DNA from: Anaerolineales bacterium
Lineage (GTDB): Bacteria; Chloroflexota; Anaerolineae; Anaerolineales; UBA4823
Assembly (NCBI GenBank): GCA_016935755.1
Contig: JAFGQI010000125.1
Location: forward strand, 62,001-126,000
Reading direction: 5' to 3'
DNA: 64,000 nt
This document shows, piece after piece, positions 35,501-43,644 of this stretch; within the stretch, counting starts at the first letter, position 1; each line of letters begins with the position of its first letter. Below the pieces are notes generated by a model that saw only the letters and a program-made list of their open reading frames with translations, made no database searches and was not told where the DNA came from. A program made the position numbers and the translations under genes.

Positions 35501-35614
35501 ACAACCGTGCTTAACACCATAATAGCCCAAACGCCGCAGCACAGCCAGGAGCGTCTCACCAGGAGCAACCAGCAGTTCGTGATCGGTGTGATTAATTTTC
35601 AAATGTAACTGCAT
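32588..35614 (-). CDS. Fused [2Fe-2S] and molybdopterin-binding catalytic subunit of a xanthine dehydrogenase-family hydroxylase
   Basis: The 1008-residue protein has an N-terminal FeS domain (about 1-160; GCETGECGAC, QCGFCTPA, LCRCTGY), a low-complexity linker (about 165-225), then the Mo subunit. GGGFGGKQ and GAYRGYGVPQ bind the cofactor. The near-C-terminal VKAVAE holds the catalytic Glu, though the usual GVGE context is changed. Such enzymes hydroxylate purines, aldehydes or N-heterocycles with water as oxygen donor. Substrate cannot be fixed. Its FAD partner is most simply the next-upstream gene (35683-36462). Confidence 0.92.
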   Translation of the reverse strand: MQLHLKINHTDHELLVAPGETLLAVLRRLGYYGVKHGCETGECGACAILFDGKPVNSCVILAAQAEGHTIETIENLGQHPEQGWKITAGLHPLQQAFVESGAIQCGFCTPAQILAARHLLERNPNPTEAEVRQALAGVLCRCTGYIKPVQAVLRAAALMRGETVEPIQSAGDRQGEPPIPAPVEWLPDDQAPPSGGGEPGWMAAPADSPDIRERTRVMPRIQITPESPAWSSIGKPEPKVDALKLVQGKPAFAADFEKRDLLVAKVLHSPYAHALIKRIDASRARQLPGVAAVLTWQDLPRVVFSTAGQSDPIPGPLDTFSLDKKVRFVGDRVAFVAAETEEIALKALELIEVDYEVLPALLDPAQAMEPGAPLLHDEPEYVNFADSDPNRNLAAHIQIDIGDVEQGFAEADYIFEDEYEVPKVQQAHIEPHVVVTYWDEDDRLVVRTSTQVPFHARRVLAPVLGLPVKRIRVIKPRIGGGFGGKQEILIEDVAAHLTIATGRPVIFEYTREEEFIASRSRHPMRIRMKTGVKKDGTLTANAMYALTDTGAYGCHALTVTGNTGHKSMALYVGDGPYRQQPNIRFYAEIVYTNHAPAGAYRGYGVPQGYWPVERHMEKIARALHLDPLEFRLKNALRAGELHPFSTAWSEGREPRPETIETCGLEQCVRQGRAVIGWDQKYSNPEWRMVPGKPYLRRGIGVALVMQGTAIPYLDMGGASIKMNDDGSFNLLIGATDLGTGSDTVLGQMAAEVLGVPLEDVVVYSSDTDFTPFDKGAYASSTTYISGAAVAKAAQQVAERIRWRAARMLNQASPDEIRLVDRKAIAPSGEFITLRDVAHNALHHEDQEQIMGVASYMSPVSPPPFAAQFAEVTVDVETGQLTVDRLVMAVDSGVIVNPITASGQIEGGMTQALGYAVCEEMVYDPEGRPRERDFRDYHIFQADEMPILETIFIETFEPSHPFGVKAVAEIPMDGVAPAVGNAVLDACGAQIDENPITPEKIWRALQMEA

Positions 35615-35682
35615 ATCGACCCTTTCTTGATCAACAAAGAATATGACCTGAGACAGCGTCCGGCAATTTGCCGGTAATTAAA

Positions 35683-36462
35683 TCACTCCTGAATCTGCTT
35701 TAAGGCACGCAAAGCCAACACTCCTACCACATCCTGCCGATAAGCTGAACTGGCCCATTGATCGCCAGAGCTGCTGCAGGCGCTGCGCGCAGCGATTTCG
35801 ATACCACTGGCCTCGCTGCCATCGAACGCCAGGATGGGGGCGCGGCCAAAGCCACCCAGCGCCAGCCTGGTTCTGCCCGAGGGCCAAACAGCCAGGGCGA
35901 CGCATAGGATCGGCTGGTCTGAAGGCGTACGAGCCACGCTATCATATGCCAAGCGTGCGTTCGTGGCAAACTTTACCTGGACAATTAAATGACCGCGCAG
36001 GCGTTCGTCGCGCACAGGTAGGATATCTCCCAGACCAATCTCCACATTGCCCGGCTGAAGCGTCAGCACGGCATCCAAAGCGAGCATAGCGGTCGTAAAA
36101 GGCGAACGCCCGTTTGCTGCAACCAGTGTTCCCGCCACGGTGGCAACCTGGCGGAGGTTATAGGAGGCTTCGCGTCTGACTGCCTGAATCAGCGCGGGGG
36201 GTAAGTCCCGATCTTGAGAGGCATGGGCCTGCCCATAGTCCAATAAGTTCTGCAGCGTAAACATGGCGCCCAGGGTCAGGTAATTGCCCCGCCTCTGGGC
36301 CGTGTTCAGCCCCAGAGATTGCAAATCTACCACTGCCAGAGGCAGGGAAGAAGCCCTATTCAGGGCTGAGCCACCCGCCAGAGGTACGGTAAGAAGCTCA
36401 TCACGCGCCAGAAGTGCCAGCGCATTTTCCAGGGATTCAGGGCGATGATACTCAACGATCAT
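35683..36462 (-). CDS. FAD-binding subunit of molybdenum hydroxylase (cluster 1)
   Basis: The 259-residue protein is a CoxM/XdhB-type FAD subunit. The two flavin loops are recognisable but degenerate: PLAGGSALNR near residue 28 and ATVAGTLVAANGRSPF near residue 106, where GGN is usual. The C-terminal CO-dehydrogenase flavoprotein domain is short. It overlaps the thioesterase gene by 4 nt and precedes the FeS-Mo gene by 68 nt. Changed flavin loops raise the possibility of weak FAD binding. Confidence 0.83.
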   Translation of the reverse strand: MIVEYHRPESLENALALLARDELLTVPLAGGSALNRASSLPLAVVDLQSLGLNTAQRRGNYLTLGAMFTLQNLLDYGQAHASQDRDLPPALIQAVRREASYNLRQVATVAGTLVAANGRSPFTTAMLALDAVLTLQPGNVEIGLGDILPVRDERLRGHLIVQVKFATNARLAYDSVARTPSDQPILCVALAVWPSGRTRLALGGFGRAPILAFDGSEASGIEIAARSACSSSGDQWASSAYRQDVVGVLALRALKQIQE

Positions 36463-36980
36463 ACGTTTTCTCCGTGTGGCGCATGATCTAAGGCGGGAGT
36501 CAGATCAGCTCTTTCTTCATCCGAATAAACCCGCCATCCCAGGCCTTCCATATCTACCGCGGCCAGTTTTTCTTCCGGTATATCAATCAAAAGGGCCTGG
36601 GCTTCAGCCAGCAAGTTTCCTTGCTGATCATAGATATAGCCCACAGCCCGGGCAACATGGCGCCGGCTATCCAAGGCCTTGCCCACCAGCCTGAGGGGCT
36701 GTCCAACCGGGACGGGCTTTCGATAGCTGATATCAAGCCTGGCTGTATACATAAAACGAGGGTGATCCACACCCATCTGAGAGCGCCCGGCGGTTTCGTC
36801 CAGCATGGCAGCAACGATACCTCCGTGCACCACGCCAGGGTAGCCTTGATACTGTGGGGAGACAATATATTCGGCAGTTACTTCCCCTGGACCAATTTGA
36901 TAAAAACTAAGGTGCAAACCTGATGGATTAACGACACCGCACACAAAACAGTCGCGCGAGGATGGCTGAAGTACTTTCAC
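36459..36980 (-). CDS. PaaI-family hotdog thioesterase
   Basis: The 173-residue protein has a hotdog domain with the VVHGGIVAAMLDETAG motif (about 51-66), typical of PaaI/YbgC-like acyl-CoA thioesterases. CFVCGVVNPSGL near the N-terminus is also common in this group. The start is GTG with AGGAG about 10 nt upstream. It is the first gene of cluster 1 and overlaps the FAD subunit by ATGA, so a metabolic link (cleaving a CoA-thioester product) is possible but only inferred. Confidence 0.85.
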   Translation of the reverse strand: MKVLQPSSRDCFVCGVVNPSGLHLSFYQIGPGEVTAEYIVSPQYQGYPGVVHGGIVAAMLDETAGRSQMGVDHPRFMYTARLDISYRKPVPVGQPLRLVGKALDSRRHVARAVGYIYDQQGNLLAEAQALLIDIPEEKLAAVDMEGLGWRVYSDEERADLTPALDHAPHGENV

Positions 36981-37116
36981 TGAATGATTTCTCCTGGCTG
37001 TAAATATCCAAGAACCCAGATTTCGTCCTGGTCTATCTAATTATACTATCCCGTACACATGGTTTCCAGAACAATGCTTTGATGGCTCTTTGAGAATTGC
37101 CGTGAAGCGGGGGAAT

Positions 37117-37159
37117 ATGTGGTGTTTTTTGCGGGCTAAGCCCGCAAAAAACACCACAT
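37117..37159. repeat. Perfect 20-bp inverted repeat inside a longer imperfect one
   Basis: The arms 37117-37136 and 37140-37159 are exact complements around a TAA loop, and each contains a run of six T or A followed by GCGGGC. Outside, 37095-37107 and 37166-37178 continue to pair imperfectly (for example GTGAAG at 37102 with CTTCAC at 37166). It lies 58-100 nt upstream of the glmS promoter and more than 130 nt from the thioesterase start. It could be a bidirectional terminator or a MITE-like element. Nothing else is seen in 36981-37116. Confidence 0.8.
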
Positions 37160-37194
37160 GTCGCCCTTCACCAGGGCAACTTCCAATGAACCGC

Positions 37195-37221
37195 TTGGAT
37201 GCGCCAAATTCAAGGTATAAT
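37195..37221 (+). promoter_or_regulatory. Promoter of the glmS ribozyme transcript
   Basis: TTGGAT (37195-37200) and a perfect TATAAT (37216-37221) are separated by 15 nt; CTTGGA one base earlier gives 16. Transcription would start near 37228, about 55 nt before the predicted ribozyme cleavage site. Confidence 0.6.
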
Positions 37222-37282
37222 TTATGCCTACAAGACTGATAAAATCGGAGGTGTACAGCATAAAGATCCTTTCAGGGAAGAC

Positions 37283-37548
37283 AGCGCATGGCCTGGGTGT
37301 GATGAATTGAATCGCTCATAGATCGCGGAGTATTCAAAATCCTAATCCCAGGTGACGAGGTTGAGGGTTCCCGCCCCCAAGGGCGGGTTTACCGGGATAG
37401 AGCAGCCCCTGGCGGGCAGCTACCCGGGAAAATCGACTGATCAGCGGATGCCCTCCGGGTGAGCCACCACCCGCTATCTTCCCCTCCAGACCAGACTCCA
37501 TCACAAGGCTGACCAGGCGACTGGACAGATAAAAAGATGGAGAGTGGC
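37283..37548 (+). ncRNA. glmS ribozyme with an extra two-hairpin insertion
   Basis: This glucosamine-6-phosphate-responsive self-cleaving RNA sits upstream of glmS. Predicted cleavage is between A37283 and G37284 (A|GCGC). The core then reads GCGCATGG, P2 5' strand 37292-37297, P2 3' strand 37347-37352, TGACGAGG (37353-37360), P2.1 (37363-37367 with 37451-37455), ATCGACTGATCAGCGGATG (37432-37450), P3 (CGGGT with ACCCG around 37455-37473) with its loop GCCAC (37463-37467) pairing to GTGGC (37544-37548) as a pseudoknot, P4 (37496-37502 with 37536-37542) and a CCAG-GCGA-CTGG hairpin (37513-37524) like P4.1. About 60 nt at 37370-37430, absent from the examples I know, form two hairpins. One P2.2 pair looks lost (A88 opposite A443). 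Confidence 0.87.
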
Positions 37549-37589
37549 AGTGATGGATAAAATCTAAAACTCTTTTGGAGGGAGTCCCT

Positions 37590-39434
37590 ATGTGTGGAAT
37601 TGTAGGTTATATCGGTGCGCGCAATGCAACGCCGATTATTCTGGGCGGCTTGAAACGCCTGGAATATCGCGGCTATGACTCAGCTGGACTGGCAGTGCTT
37701 CAAGATGGTCATATTGAACTTCGCCGCGACGCTGGCAAGCTGGCGCGGCTCGAACTGCTGGTCAACCATGCCCCGGTACACGGCAACCTGGGCATCGGCC
37801 ACACACGTTGGGCCACGCACGGTGAGCCCAGCGCCCGCAACGCCCATCCTCATCTCGGCATGACCGGTGATGTGGTGGTTGTACATAATGGCATCGTCGA
37901 GAACTTCCTGGAGCTTCGCCAGGAATTGAGTGAAGAAGGAGTGGTGTTCAATTCCGACACTGATACTGAGGTTATCGTACACCTGATCGAGCGTTATCTT
38001 TCCTCCAGCACCAGCCTGGTCGGCGCGGCTTGCAAGGCTTTCAAGGAGTTGAAGGGCGCTCATGGCATCGTGGCCTTTTCGGCGCGTGAACCCGATAAAA
38101 TCGTGGCTGCCCGCATCGGTAATGCCGGAGGCGTGGTCATCGGTATGGGCGAAAATGAAATGTTTGTCGCCTCAGATCTGCCGGCCATCCTGGAGCATAC
38201 TCGACGGATGATTTTCCTCGAGTCGCGCCAGATCGCCACGATCACTACCCAGGGAGTGCAGGTGCAGTCGCTGGATGGGCAATCAATCGTCCCCGAGATC
38301 CACCAGGTAGCCTGGGACCCAGTAGCTGCGGAAAAAGGGGAATACCGCCATTTCATGGAGAAAGAAATCCACGAACAGGTGCGCTCGCTGACGGACACCA
38401 TCGCCGGGCGGGTTGACCTGGAAAATGGACACGGGGTGCGCCTGCCTGAACTCAACCTGACCCCTGAGCTTGCCCGGCGTATCAATAAAATTTTCATTAC
38501 CGCCTGTGGAACGGCCTCCCATGCCGGCATGGTGGGAAAAATCCTGATCGAATCGATTGCGCGCCTACCAGCAGAGCTGGATATTGCCTCAGAATTCCGC
38601 TACCGTGATCCCCTGGTAGATCAAGACAGCGTGGTGCTGGCGATCAGCCAATCAGGTGAAACAGCGGATACCCTGGCAGCCATGGAAGAAGGGCGCAAGA
38701 AAGGTGCAACGCTCTGGTCGATTGTCAATGTGATCGGCTCACAAGCTATGCGCATTGCAGATGGATATATCTCCATGCAAAGTGGCCCCGAAATCGGCGT
38801 GGCTTCCACCAAGGCTTACACTGCCCCCCTGGTGGATCTTTACATGCTGGCAATTCTGCTCGGAGACCTGCGCGGCGTTTTGGATAAGACCACCCGTCAA
38901 CAGTTAGTTGCCGATCTGCGGTTGATTCCTGATCTTGTCGGGCGCTGCCTTGACCGGGAAGCCGAGATAGAGAAAATTGCCAGGAGGCTGATCAATACCA
39001 GCCACTGCCTGTATCTGGGTCGAGGCATCAATATGCCCACTGCTTACGAAGGCGCGCTGAAACTGAAAGAGCTATCCTATATCCACGCCGAAGGATATCC
39101 AGCCGGTGAGATGAAGCATGGTCCCATCGCATTGATTGACCGAGATATGCCGGTCGTGGTCATTGCGCCGCGTGACCCGTGGTATGAAAAAATGGTCAGC
39201 CAGATCAAGCAGGCTAAAGCGCGGGGAGGCACGGTCATCGCCCTGGCCACTGATGGGGACGAATTGACGCCCACCATTGCAGATGATGTGCTCTGGCTGC
39301 CAGAAACGCCCTGGCGGCTCAGCCCGGTCACGTCCGTAATCCCGCTGCAGCTGCTGGCGTATCACATTGCGGCGCTGCGCGGACTGGATGTGGATCAACC
39401 ACGCAATCTGGCCAAATCTGTGACCGTCGAATGA
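37590..39434 (+). CDS. glmS: Glutamine-fructose-6-phosphate aminotransferase (isomerizing)
   Basis: The 614-residue enzyme makes glucosamine-6-phosphate from fructose-6-phosphate and glutamine, the entry step to peptidoglycan amino sugars. MCGIVGYIG places the nucleophile Cys directly after Met, which fixes the start at 37590; GGAGGGAG lies 6 nt upstream. The glutaminase domain has RGYDSAGLAV and GHTRWATHG; two SIS domains follow (CGTASHAG, SQSGETADT, ESRQ earlier, and GRGINMPTAYEGALKLKE); the C-terminus LAKSVTVE is canonical. The upstream ribozyme indicates feedback by glucosamine-6-phosphate. Confidence 0.97.
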   Translation: MCGIVGYIGARNATPIILGGLKRLEYRGYDSAGLAVLQDGHIELRRDAGKLARLELLVNHAPVHGNLGIGHTRWATHGEPSARNAHPHLGMTGDVVVVHNGIVENFLELRQELSEEGVVFNSDTDTEVIVHLIERYLSSSTSLVGAACKAFKELKGAHGIVAFSAREPDKIVAARIGNAGGVVIGMGENEMFVASDLPAILEHTRRMIFLESRQIATITTQGVQVQSLDGQSIVPEIHQVAWDPVAAEKGEYRHFMEKEIHEQVRSLTDTIAGRVDLENGHGVRLPELNLTPELARRINKIFITACGTASHAGMVGKILIESIARLPAELDIASEFRYRDPLVDQDSVVLAISQSGETADTLAAMEEGRKKGATLWSIVNVIGSQAMRIADGYISMQSGPEIGVASTKAYTAPLVDLYMLAILLGDLRGVLDKTTRQQLVADLRLIPDLVGRCLDREAEIEKIARRLINTSHCLYLGRGINMPTAYEGALKLKELSYIHAEGYPAGEMKHGPIALIDRDMPVVVIAPRDPWYEKMVSQIKQAKARGGTVIALATDGDELTPTIADDVLWLPETPWRLSPVTSVIPLQLLAYHIAALRGLDVDQPRNLAKSVTVE

Positions 39435-39454
39435 GGTTGATGCAGCCTGGTGGG

Positions 39455-40096
39455 TCACTGGAACAATTCTAAGGGATTGACATTGGCCCCCAGGCGCTTA
39501 TCGAAAATATTCAGATGGGTGTGATAGCCGCAATCGCGGCCGCGGCAGGATCTTCCCAGGGCGTCCACAGTGTTGCCCTGGTTGCTTTCTTTGCCAATTG
39601 GCTGCCCCAGGGCGACCTGCTCGCCAACAGAGACCGTGTAAAGCCCGTGCAGCATGATGACCTGATAAATTTCGTTTTCGATCACCAGGGTTGTATTCCC
39701 CAGATCATCCGTGAACAGCGCAGTCACCACCCCATTGATGGGCGACTTCAGCACCGCCCCTTTGCCATCAGAAATATCAATTGCCAGATGGCCGTACGAT
39801 TGACCATGGGGACCCTGCGTCAGGGTGTAATGGTCATACGGCGGGGCGATAGCTTCTGGATCAAACGACAGACTGGCTGCTGGCGGCTGTTGAGTGGCAG
39901 CTTTCTCTAGCAGGAGAAGCTCGGATTGCCCGGCGGTTTTCATTACCTCATCAGGCTGAGCCTGTAAATCCGCACTATTTTCGAACGGTTGTGTGGAAAC
40001 AGCCCTTTCAACGCCTCGATCCCGTAATACATTAAGAATCATGAAGGCAAAAAAACAGATCGCTACAATGGATAGGATATCCGGTTGCCTGCGCAT
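39455..40096 (-). CDS. Membrane-anchored M23-family peptidase
   Basis: The 213-residue protein has one N-terminal membrane segment (about 9-23, SIVAICFFAFMIL), a disordered linker and an M23 domain from about residue 90. GHLAIDIS gives the first His and Asp, MLHGLYTVSVGEQVALGQPIG the core His and turn, and YHTHLNIFD the HxH motif. It probably trims peptidoglycan outside the membrane. GGAG lies about 10 nt before the ATG, and a TATAAT with an inverted repeat sits upstream. It is convergent with glmS (20 nt apart). Confidence 0.88.
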   Translation of the reverse strand: MRRQPDILSIVAICFFAFMILNVLRDRGVERAVSTQPFENSADLQAQPDEVMKTAGQSELLLLEKAATQQPPAASLSFDPEAIAPPYDHYTLTQGPHGQSYGHLAIDISDGKGAVLKSPINGVVTALFTDDLGNTTLVIENEIYQVIMLHGLYTVSVGEQVALGQPIGKESNQGNTVDALGRSCRGRDCGYHTHLNIFDKRLGANVNPLELFQ

Positions 40097-40114
40097 AGTT
40101 TCTATTCTCCAAAC

Positions 40115-40134
40115 AGAACTTTTGTTCTATTATA
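40115..40134 (-). promoter_or_regulatory. -10 element and adjoining inverted repeat upstream of the M23 gene
   Basis: On the minus strand TATAAT occupies 40134-40129 and is followed at once by AGAACAAAAGTTCT (40128-40115), a 5-bp inverted repeat covering the expected transcription start. This could be an operator or a 5' mRNA hairpin. The -35 is weak. Confidence 0.5.
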
Positions 40135-40267
40135 CCATCATTTCCCCTGGAACAGAAAACCCATATAAAGCGTTTAAAGATAACAAAACAAATTTGATAG
40201 GCCAAAATTCAAATCTTGGTGCATAATAATAGATATCATCAATTAAATTAACTTCTTCTTAAAACAG

Positions 40268-42352
40268 ATGAAGACCAACGTGCACAAACCTGTTATCTAT
40301 AGTCTCCAATCTCAATTCTTCGGGTTTATCCAGATTGTTGCTTTGCTCAGCTTTTTGGGTATCCCCTTGCTGGCCTGGTTCATCCCCATGCCGATGACGG
40401 ATTGGTATAAACTGGCAGGCGTCAGCTTATCATCCTTGCTATTTCTGCTGTTTGTTTTTCGTGTTTTAATCCCCCGGGTAGGATCCTCCAAATGGATAAA
40501 CATACTGGCAATCGTCAGTTCTATCATCCTGATCGCCCATACAGCCTACCTGCTCCATCCTTATAATGTCAGTGTAGAAATTCTGTACTTCCTGGTCATC
40601 GCCGGGATTGGCATCGCGGGCGGGCATAGAATCTCCCTCTGGATAGCGCCAGTCCCCACTGCCGTGGTCTTGCTGTTTACCTTCTGGCATTCCCACGACA
40701 CAATCAACATCCCGGCGTTAGCGATCAAAATCCTGATCCTGTTAATGACCGGATATGCAATCAGCTTTTTGACCGGAATGATCCACGATCAGCTCATCCA
40801 TACAGCAAAGCAGTATCGCTATTTAGCCACCCTGCACCAGGTAGGCACGATTGCCTCCAGCTCAGAAGACCTTAAAAATATCCTGTCACATATCTCCGAA
40901 CTGATCACCCAGGATATCCCTGCAACCTCATGCTGCATCTGCTTGCTATCCCCCCAGGAGGATCAGATCATCATCTACGGCGCCTACCCAATCCGCCCTC
41001 TGGTGGGTTGGAACATCTGCGTGGACGACCATTTCAACATTTCAGGTCTGCCCATCGTTCAGGAGGTTCTGGAAAATGGTCAATGCCGGGTATTGCGCAA
41101 AGACCTGCCAGAGTGCGCGGCTGCCGAACAAAATGCAGGCCTGTTCATCGATGGGGTTCGGACGGTTTGCCTGGTGCCTCTGAAAATCAAAGACAAGAAG
41201 CTGGGGGTTATTTCCATTGGCGAGGCGCGCAGTTGGGAGCGAGAGCCCTTCAACCAGGAGAAAATCGGATTCCTTCAAACCCTGGCAGCTCAGATTGCTC
41301 CGGTTATCTACAATCCCCAGCTCTTCCAGGAAGCAAACCAAAAGGCCCAACGCCTGGCTGCGCTGAATGAGGTGGCGCGAGCAATTGGCTCAACCATCGA
41401 ACTCGATCAGCTGCTCAACCTGATTTACGAACAGCTCAACCAGGTGATCCCTTCGGACACATATTATGTCTCGCTCTACAATCCACAGGAAGAGACCCTC
41501 GATATCCGGGTGCTCATCGATGATGGTATCCGTTTTCCACGGCAGATCATCGTGTTAGGAGATGGATTTTCCAGCTGGGTCATTAACAACCGGTCACCGC
41601 TGCATGTTCGCCATCTCTCGCAAGAAATTGATGCGCTACCAGTAAAACCAGTTCAATTGGGCCTGGATCGCCTATCCGAGTCATGGCTGGGTGTGCCGCT
41701 TATCATCGGTGAGCAGGTGCTCGGGCTGCTGGCGATCGCCAGCTATGAACCATATGCCTTTGATGAGGATGATGTTGTTCTGTTAAGCAGCGTGGCTCAG
41801 CAAGCTGCCCTGGCTCTGGATAACGCCCGCAACCATGCCGCAGTCAAAGAACAAGCCCGCCGGGACTCTCTCACCGGGGTCTATAATCACGGATATCTGA
41901 TTCTCAGGCTGGAAGAAGAAGTGGAAAAATGCCGGCACAGCGGCGGTATGATCTCATTGATCATGATAGATATTGACCACTTCAAATTATATAACGATCA
42001 GTATGGGCATCTGGTGGGCGATGAAGTCCTTCGCCGTCTTGCCGCCTCCATGCAAGCGCATGCAAAGAAGACAGATATCGCAGGGAGATGGGGAGGCGAA
42101 GAATTCGCCATCGTGCTGATCGGCGCCAGCACCGATCAGGCTTATCAGGTAGCGCAGCGCATCCGGAAAAGCCTGGCGGAACTGCAATTATATGATAAGC
42201 ACGGGACAGCGATTCCCAGCCCGACCATCAGCCAGGGCATCGCCACTTTTCCACTGCACGCCAGGGACGCCGCCGAACTGGTGGATGCGGCCGATATGCT
42301 GCTGTATAAAGCCAAGGAAATGGGCAGAGACCAGGTTAGGACGGCGGATTAG
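40268..42352 (+). CDS. Membrane diguanylate cyclase with two GAF domains
   Basis: The 694-residue protein has about six membrane helices (about 12-170), a first GAF domain (about 190-350), a second GAF domain (about 370-530) and a GGDEF domain (about 535-694). [16 protein letters not shown] and [11 protein letters not shown] show an intact active site, so it should make c-di-GMP from GTP. The residues five before the active motif are KKTD, so no RxxD inhibitory site is present. There is no clear Shine-Dalgarno. The last 165 nt are antisense to the 3' end of glcF. Confidence 0.93.
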   Translation: MKTNVHKPVIYSLQSQFFGFIQIVALLSFLGIPLLAWFIPMPMTDWYKLAGVSLSSLLFLLFVFRVLIPRVGSSKWINILAIVSSIILIAHTAYLLHPYNVSVEILYFLVIAGIGIAGGHRISLWIAPVPTAVVLLFTFWHSHDTINIPALAIKILILLMTGYAISFLTGMIHDQLIHTAKQYRYLATLHQVGTIASSSEDLKNILSHISELITQDIPATSCCICLLSPQEDQIIIYGAYPIRPLVGWNICVDDHFNISGLPIVQEVLENGQCRVLRKDLPECAAAEQNAGLFIDGVRTVCLVPLKIKDKKLGVISIGEARSWEREPFNQEKIGFLQTLAAQIAPVIYNPQLFQEANQKAQRLAALNEVARAIGSTIELDQLLNLIYEQLNQVIPSDTYYVSLYNPQEETLDIRVLIDDGIRFPRQIIVLGDGFSSWVINNRSPLHVRHLSQEIDALPVKPVQLGLDRLSESWLGVPLIIGEQVLGLLAIASYEPYAFDEDDVVLLSSVAQQAALALDNARNHAAVKEQARRDSLTGVYNHGYLILRLEEEVEKCRHSGGMISLIMIDIDHFKLYNDQYGHLVGDEVLRRLAASMQAHAKKTDIAGRWGGEEFAIVLIGASTDQAYQVAQRIRKSLAELQLYDKHGTAIPSPTISQGIATFPLHARDAAELVDAADMLLYKAKEMGRDQVRTAD

Positions 42353-43642
42353 CCGGCTTTTTGATCCAGCAGCAGAGCGAGAATACGCCACATCCAGCAA
42401 TTCAAACGTGTGGAATACAGGCAAGAGCTTCCCCAGAGCCTGTAAATGGGTGCGTATCTGCACGATACAGCCGATATTCCCAGCTGCGACAGCTTCCGCG
42501 CCAGTCTGGAGGATATTTGCTGCCTTGCGTCTGCCCAGTTCAGCCGCGATCTCTGGCTGTTCCAGATTATAAGTCCCGGCTGATCCGCAGCAGGTTGTGC
42601 TGTCCGCTATCTCCAGGAGCGTCAGGTTAGCCACCCGGTTCAGCAGAGCACGCGGAGCGGCGGTAATCCCCTGAGCGTGGGCCAGGTGGCAGGCGTCGTG
42701 GTATGCCACGCGGGTGGGCTGCGGCAAGGCTGGCTCACCAAGCATGCCCAATTCCGCCAGAAATTGAGAGACATCCTGAGCCTGCCTGGCCAGCTCATCC
42801 GCCAGGTTCTGATCCTCCAATCCCATCAACAATAAAGGATAATCCTTCAACCCGGAGCCACAGCCGGCTGCGTTGGTAAGAATGGCGTCCACCTGCCCCG
42901 AAAAGGCGCGCAGGTTCTGCCGCGCCAGCTGACGAGCGCGATCTAATTCTCCGGTGTGCATCAGCAAAGCCCCACAACAAGCCTGGTCCGCAGGGATCAG
43001 CACTTCTACCCCGTTGCGAGCCAGCACCCGCAGGGTAGCCCAGTTGATTTCAGGAGCCAGAACTTGCTGCACACAGCCCACCAGCAGCGCCACCCGCGCC
43101 CTGCGCACCCCCTCAGCGGGAAATACTTCTGGAAGAGGGCGCGCGGCAGGCAGCCGGTCTGGGAGCAAAGCCAGCATACCCGCCAATTCCTGGGGCAGCA
43201 TGGCGGAGAACGGTTTTGCCAGGCGCCCAAAAAGCGCCGCTGTGCGGAACCGCTCGGGAGAAGGCAGCGTCTGGTTCACCAACTTGCGCTGTACTCTTTC
43301 CATCAACGAGTAAGAAGCTTTCTGGCGAGCATAGGCGCGGAACGGCATCAGCAGGTCGCCATAAGCCACCCCTGATGGACAGGCAGTGACACACGCCAGA
43401 CAACCCAGGCAGCGATCGATGTAAGGCAGGGCTTCCTGAACTGCCAGCCCGCCTTCCAGGACATTCTTCATCAGGAGAATCCGGCCGCGCGGCGAATCCA
43501 TTTCCTGCCCCAGCACTTGATACGTCGGACATACCGGGAGACAGAAGCCGCAATGAACACAGGCTTCTATTGCCCCAGCCATGGCTTCAATCTGCACGCC
43601 AAACTGCGATTTCAACTGCGCGACAGGTATGACATGCTGCAT
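42188..43642 (-). CDS. glcF: Glycolate oxidase iron-sulfur subunit, with C-terminal extension
   Basis: The 484-residue protein has two [4Fe-4S] motifs, [12 protein letters not shown] (about 28-39) and [12 protein letters not shown] (about 78-89), and two CCG domains (CCGALLMH and CCGSAGTYN). It passes electrons from GlcD/GlcE to the membrane quinone pool. E. coli GlcF is about 407 residues; here the family part ends near residue 425 (FELLDVAY). The remaining ~55 residues are read antisense through the end of the cyclase gene, which suggests loss of the original stop codon. It starts 2 nt after glcE. Confidence 0.92.
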   Translation of the reverse strand: MQHVIPVAQLKSQFGVQIEAMAGAIEACVHCGFCLPVCPTYQVLGQEMDSPRGRILLMKNVLEGGLAVQEALPYIDRCLGCLACVTACPSGVAYGDLLMPFRAYARQKASYSLMERVQRKLVNQTLPSPERFRTAALFGRLAKPFSAMLPQELAGMLALLPDRLPAARPLPEVFPAEGVRRARVALLVGCVQQVLAPEINWATLRVLARNGVEVLIPADQACCGALLMHTGELDRARQLARQNLRAFSGQVDAILTNAAGCGSGLKDYPLLLMGLEDQNLADELARQAQDVSQFLAELGMLGEPALPQPTRVAYHDACHLAHAQGITAAPRALLNRVANLTLLEIADSTTCCGSAGTYNLEQPEIAAELGRRKAANILQTGAEAVAAGNIGCIVQIRTHLQALGKLLPVFHTFELLDVAYSRSAAGSKSRLIRRPNLVSAHFLGFIQQHIGRIHQFGGVPGVQWKSGDALADGRAGNRCPVLII

Positions 43643-43644
43643 GG

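Noticed and set aside
42060-42110. Product-inhibition I-site in the diguanylate cyclase
   Set aside because: The four residues five before GGEEF are KKTD rather than RxxD.
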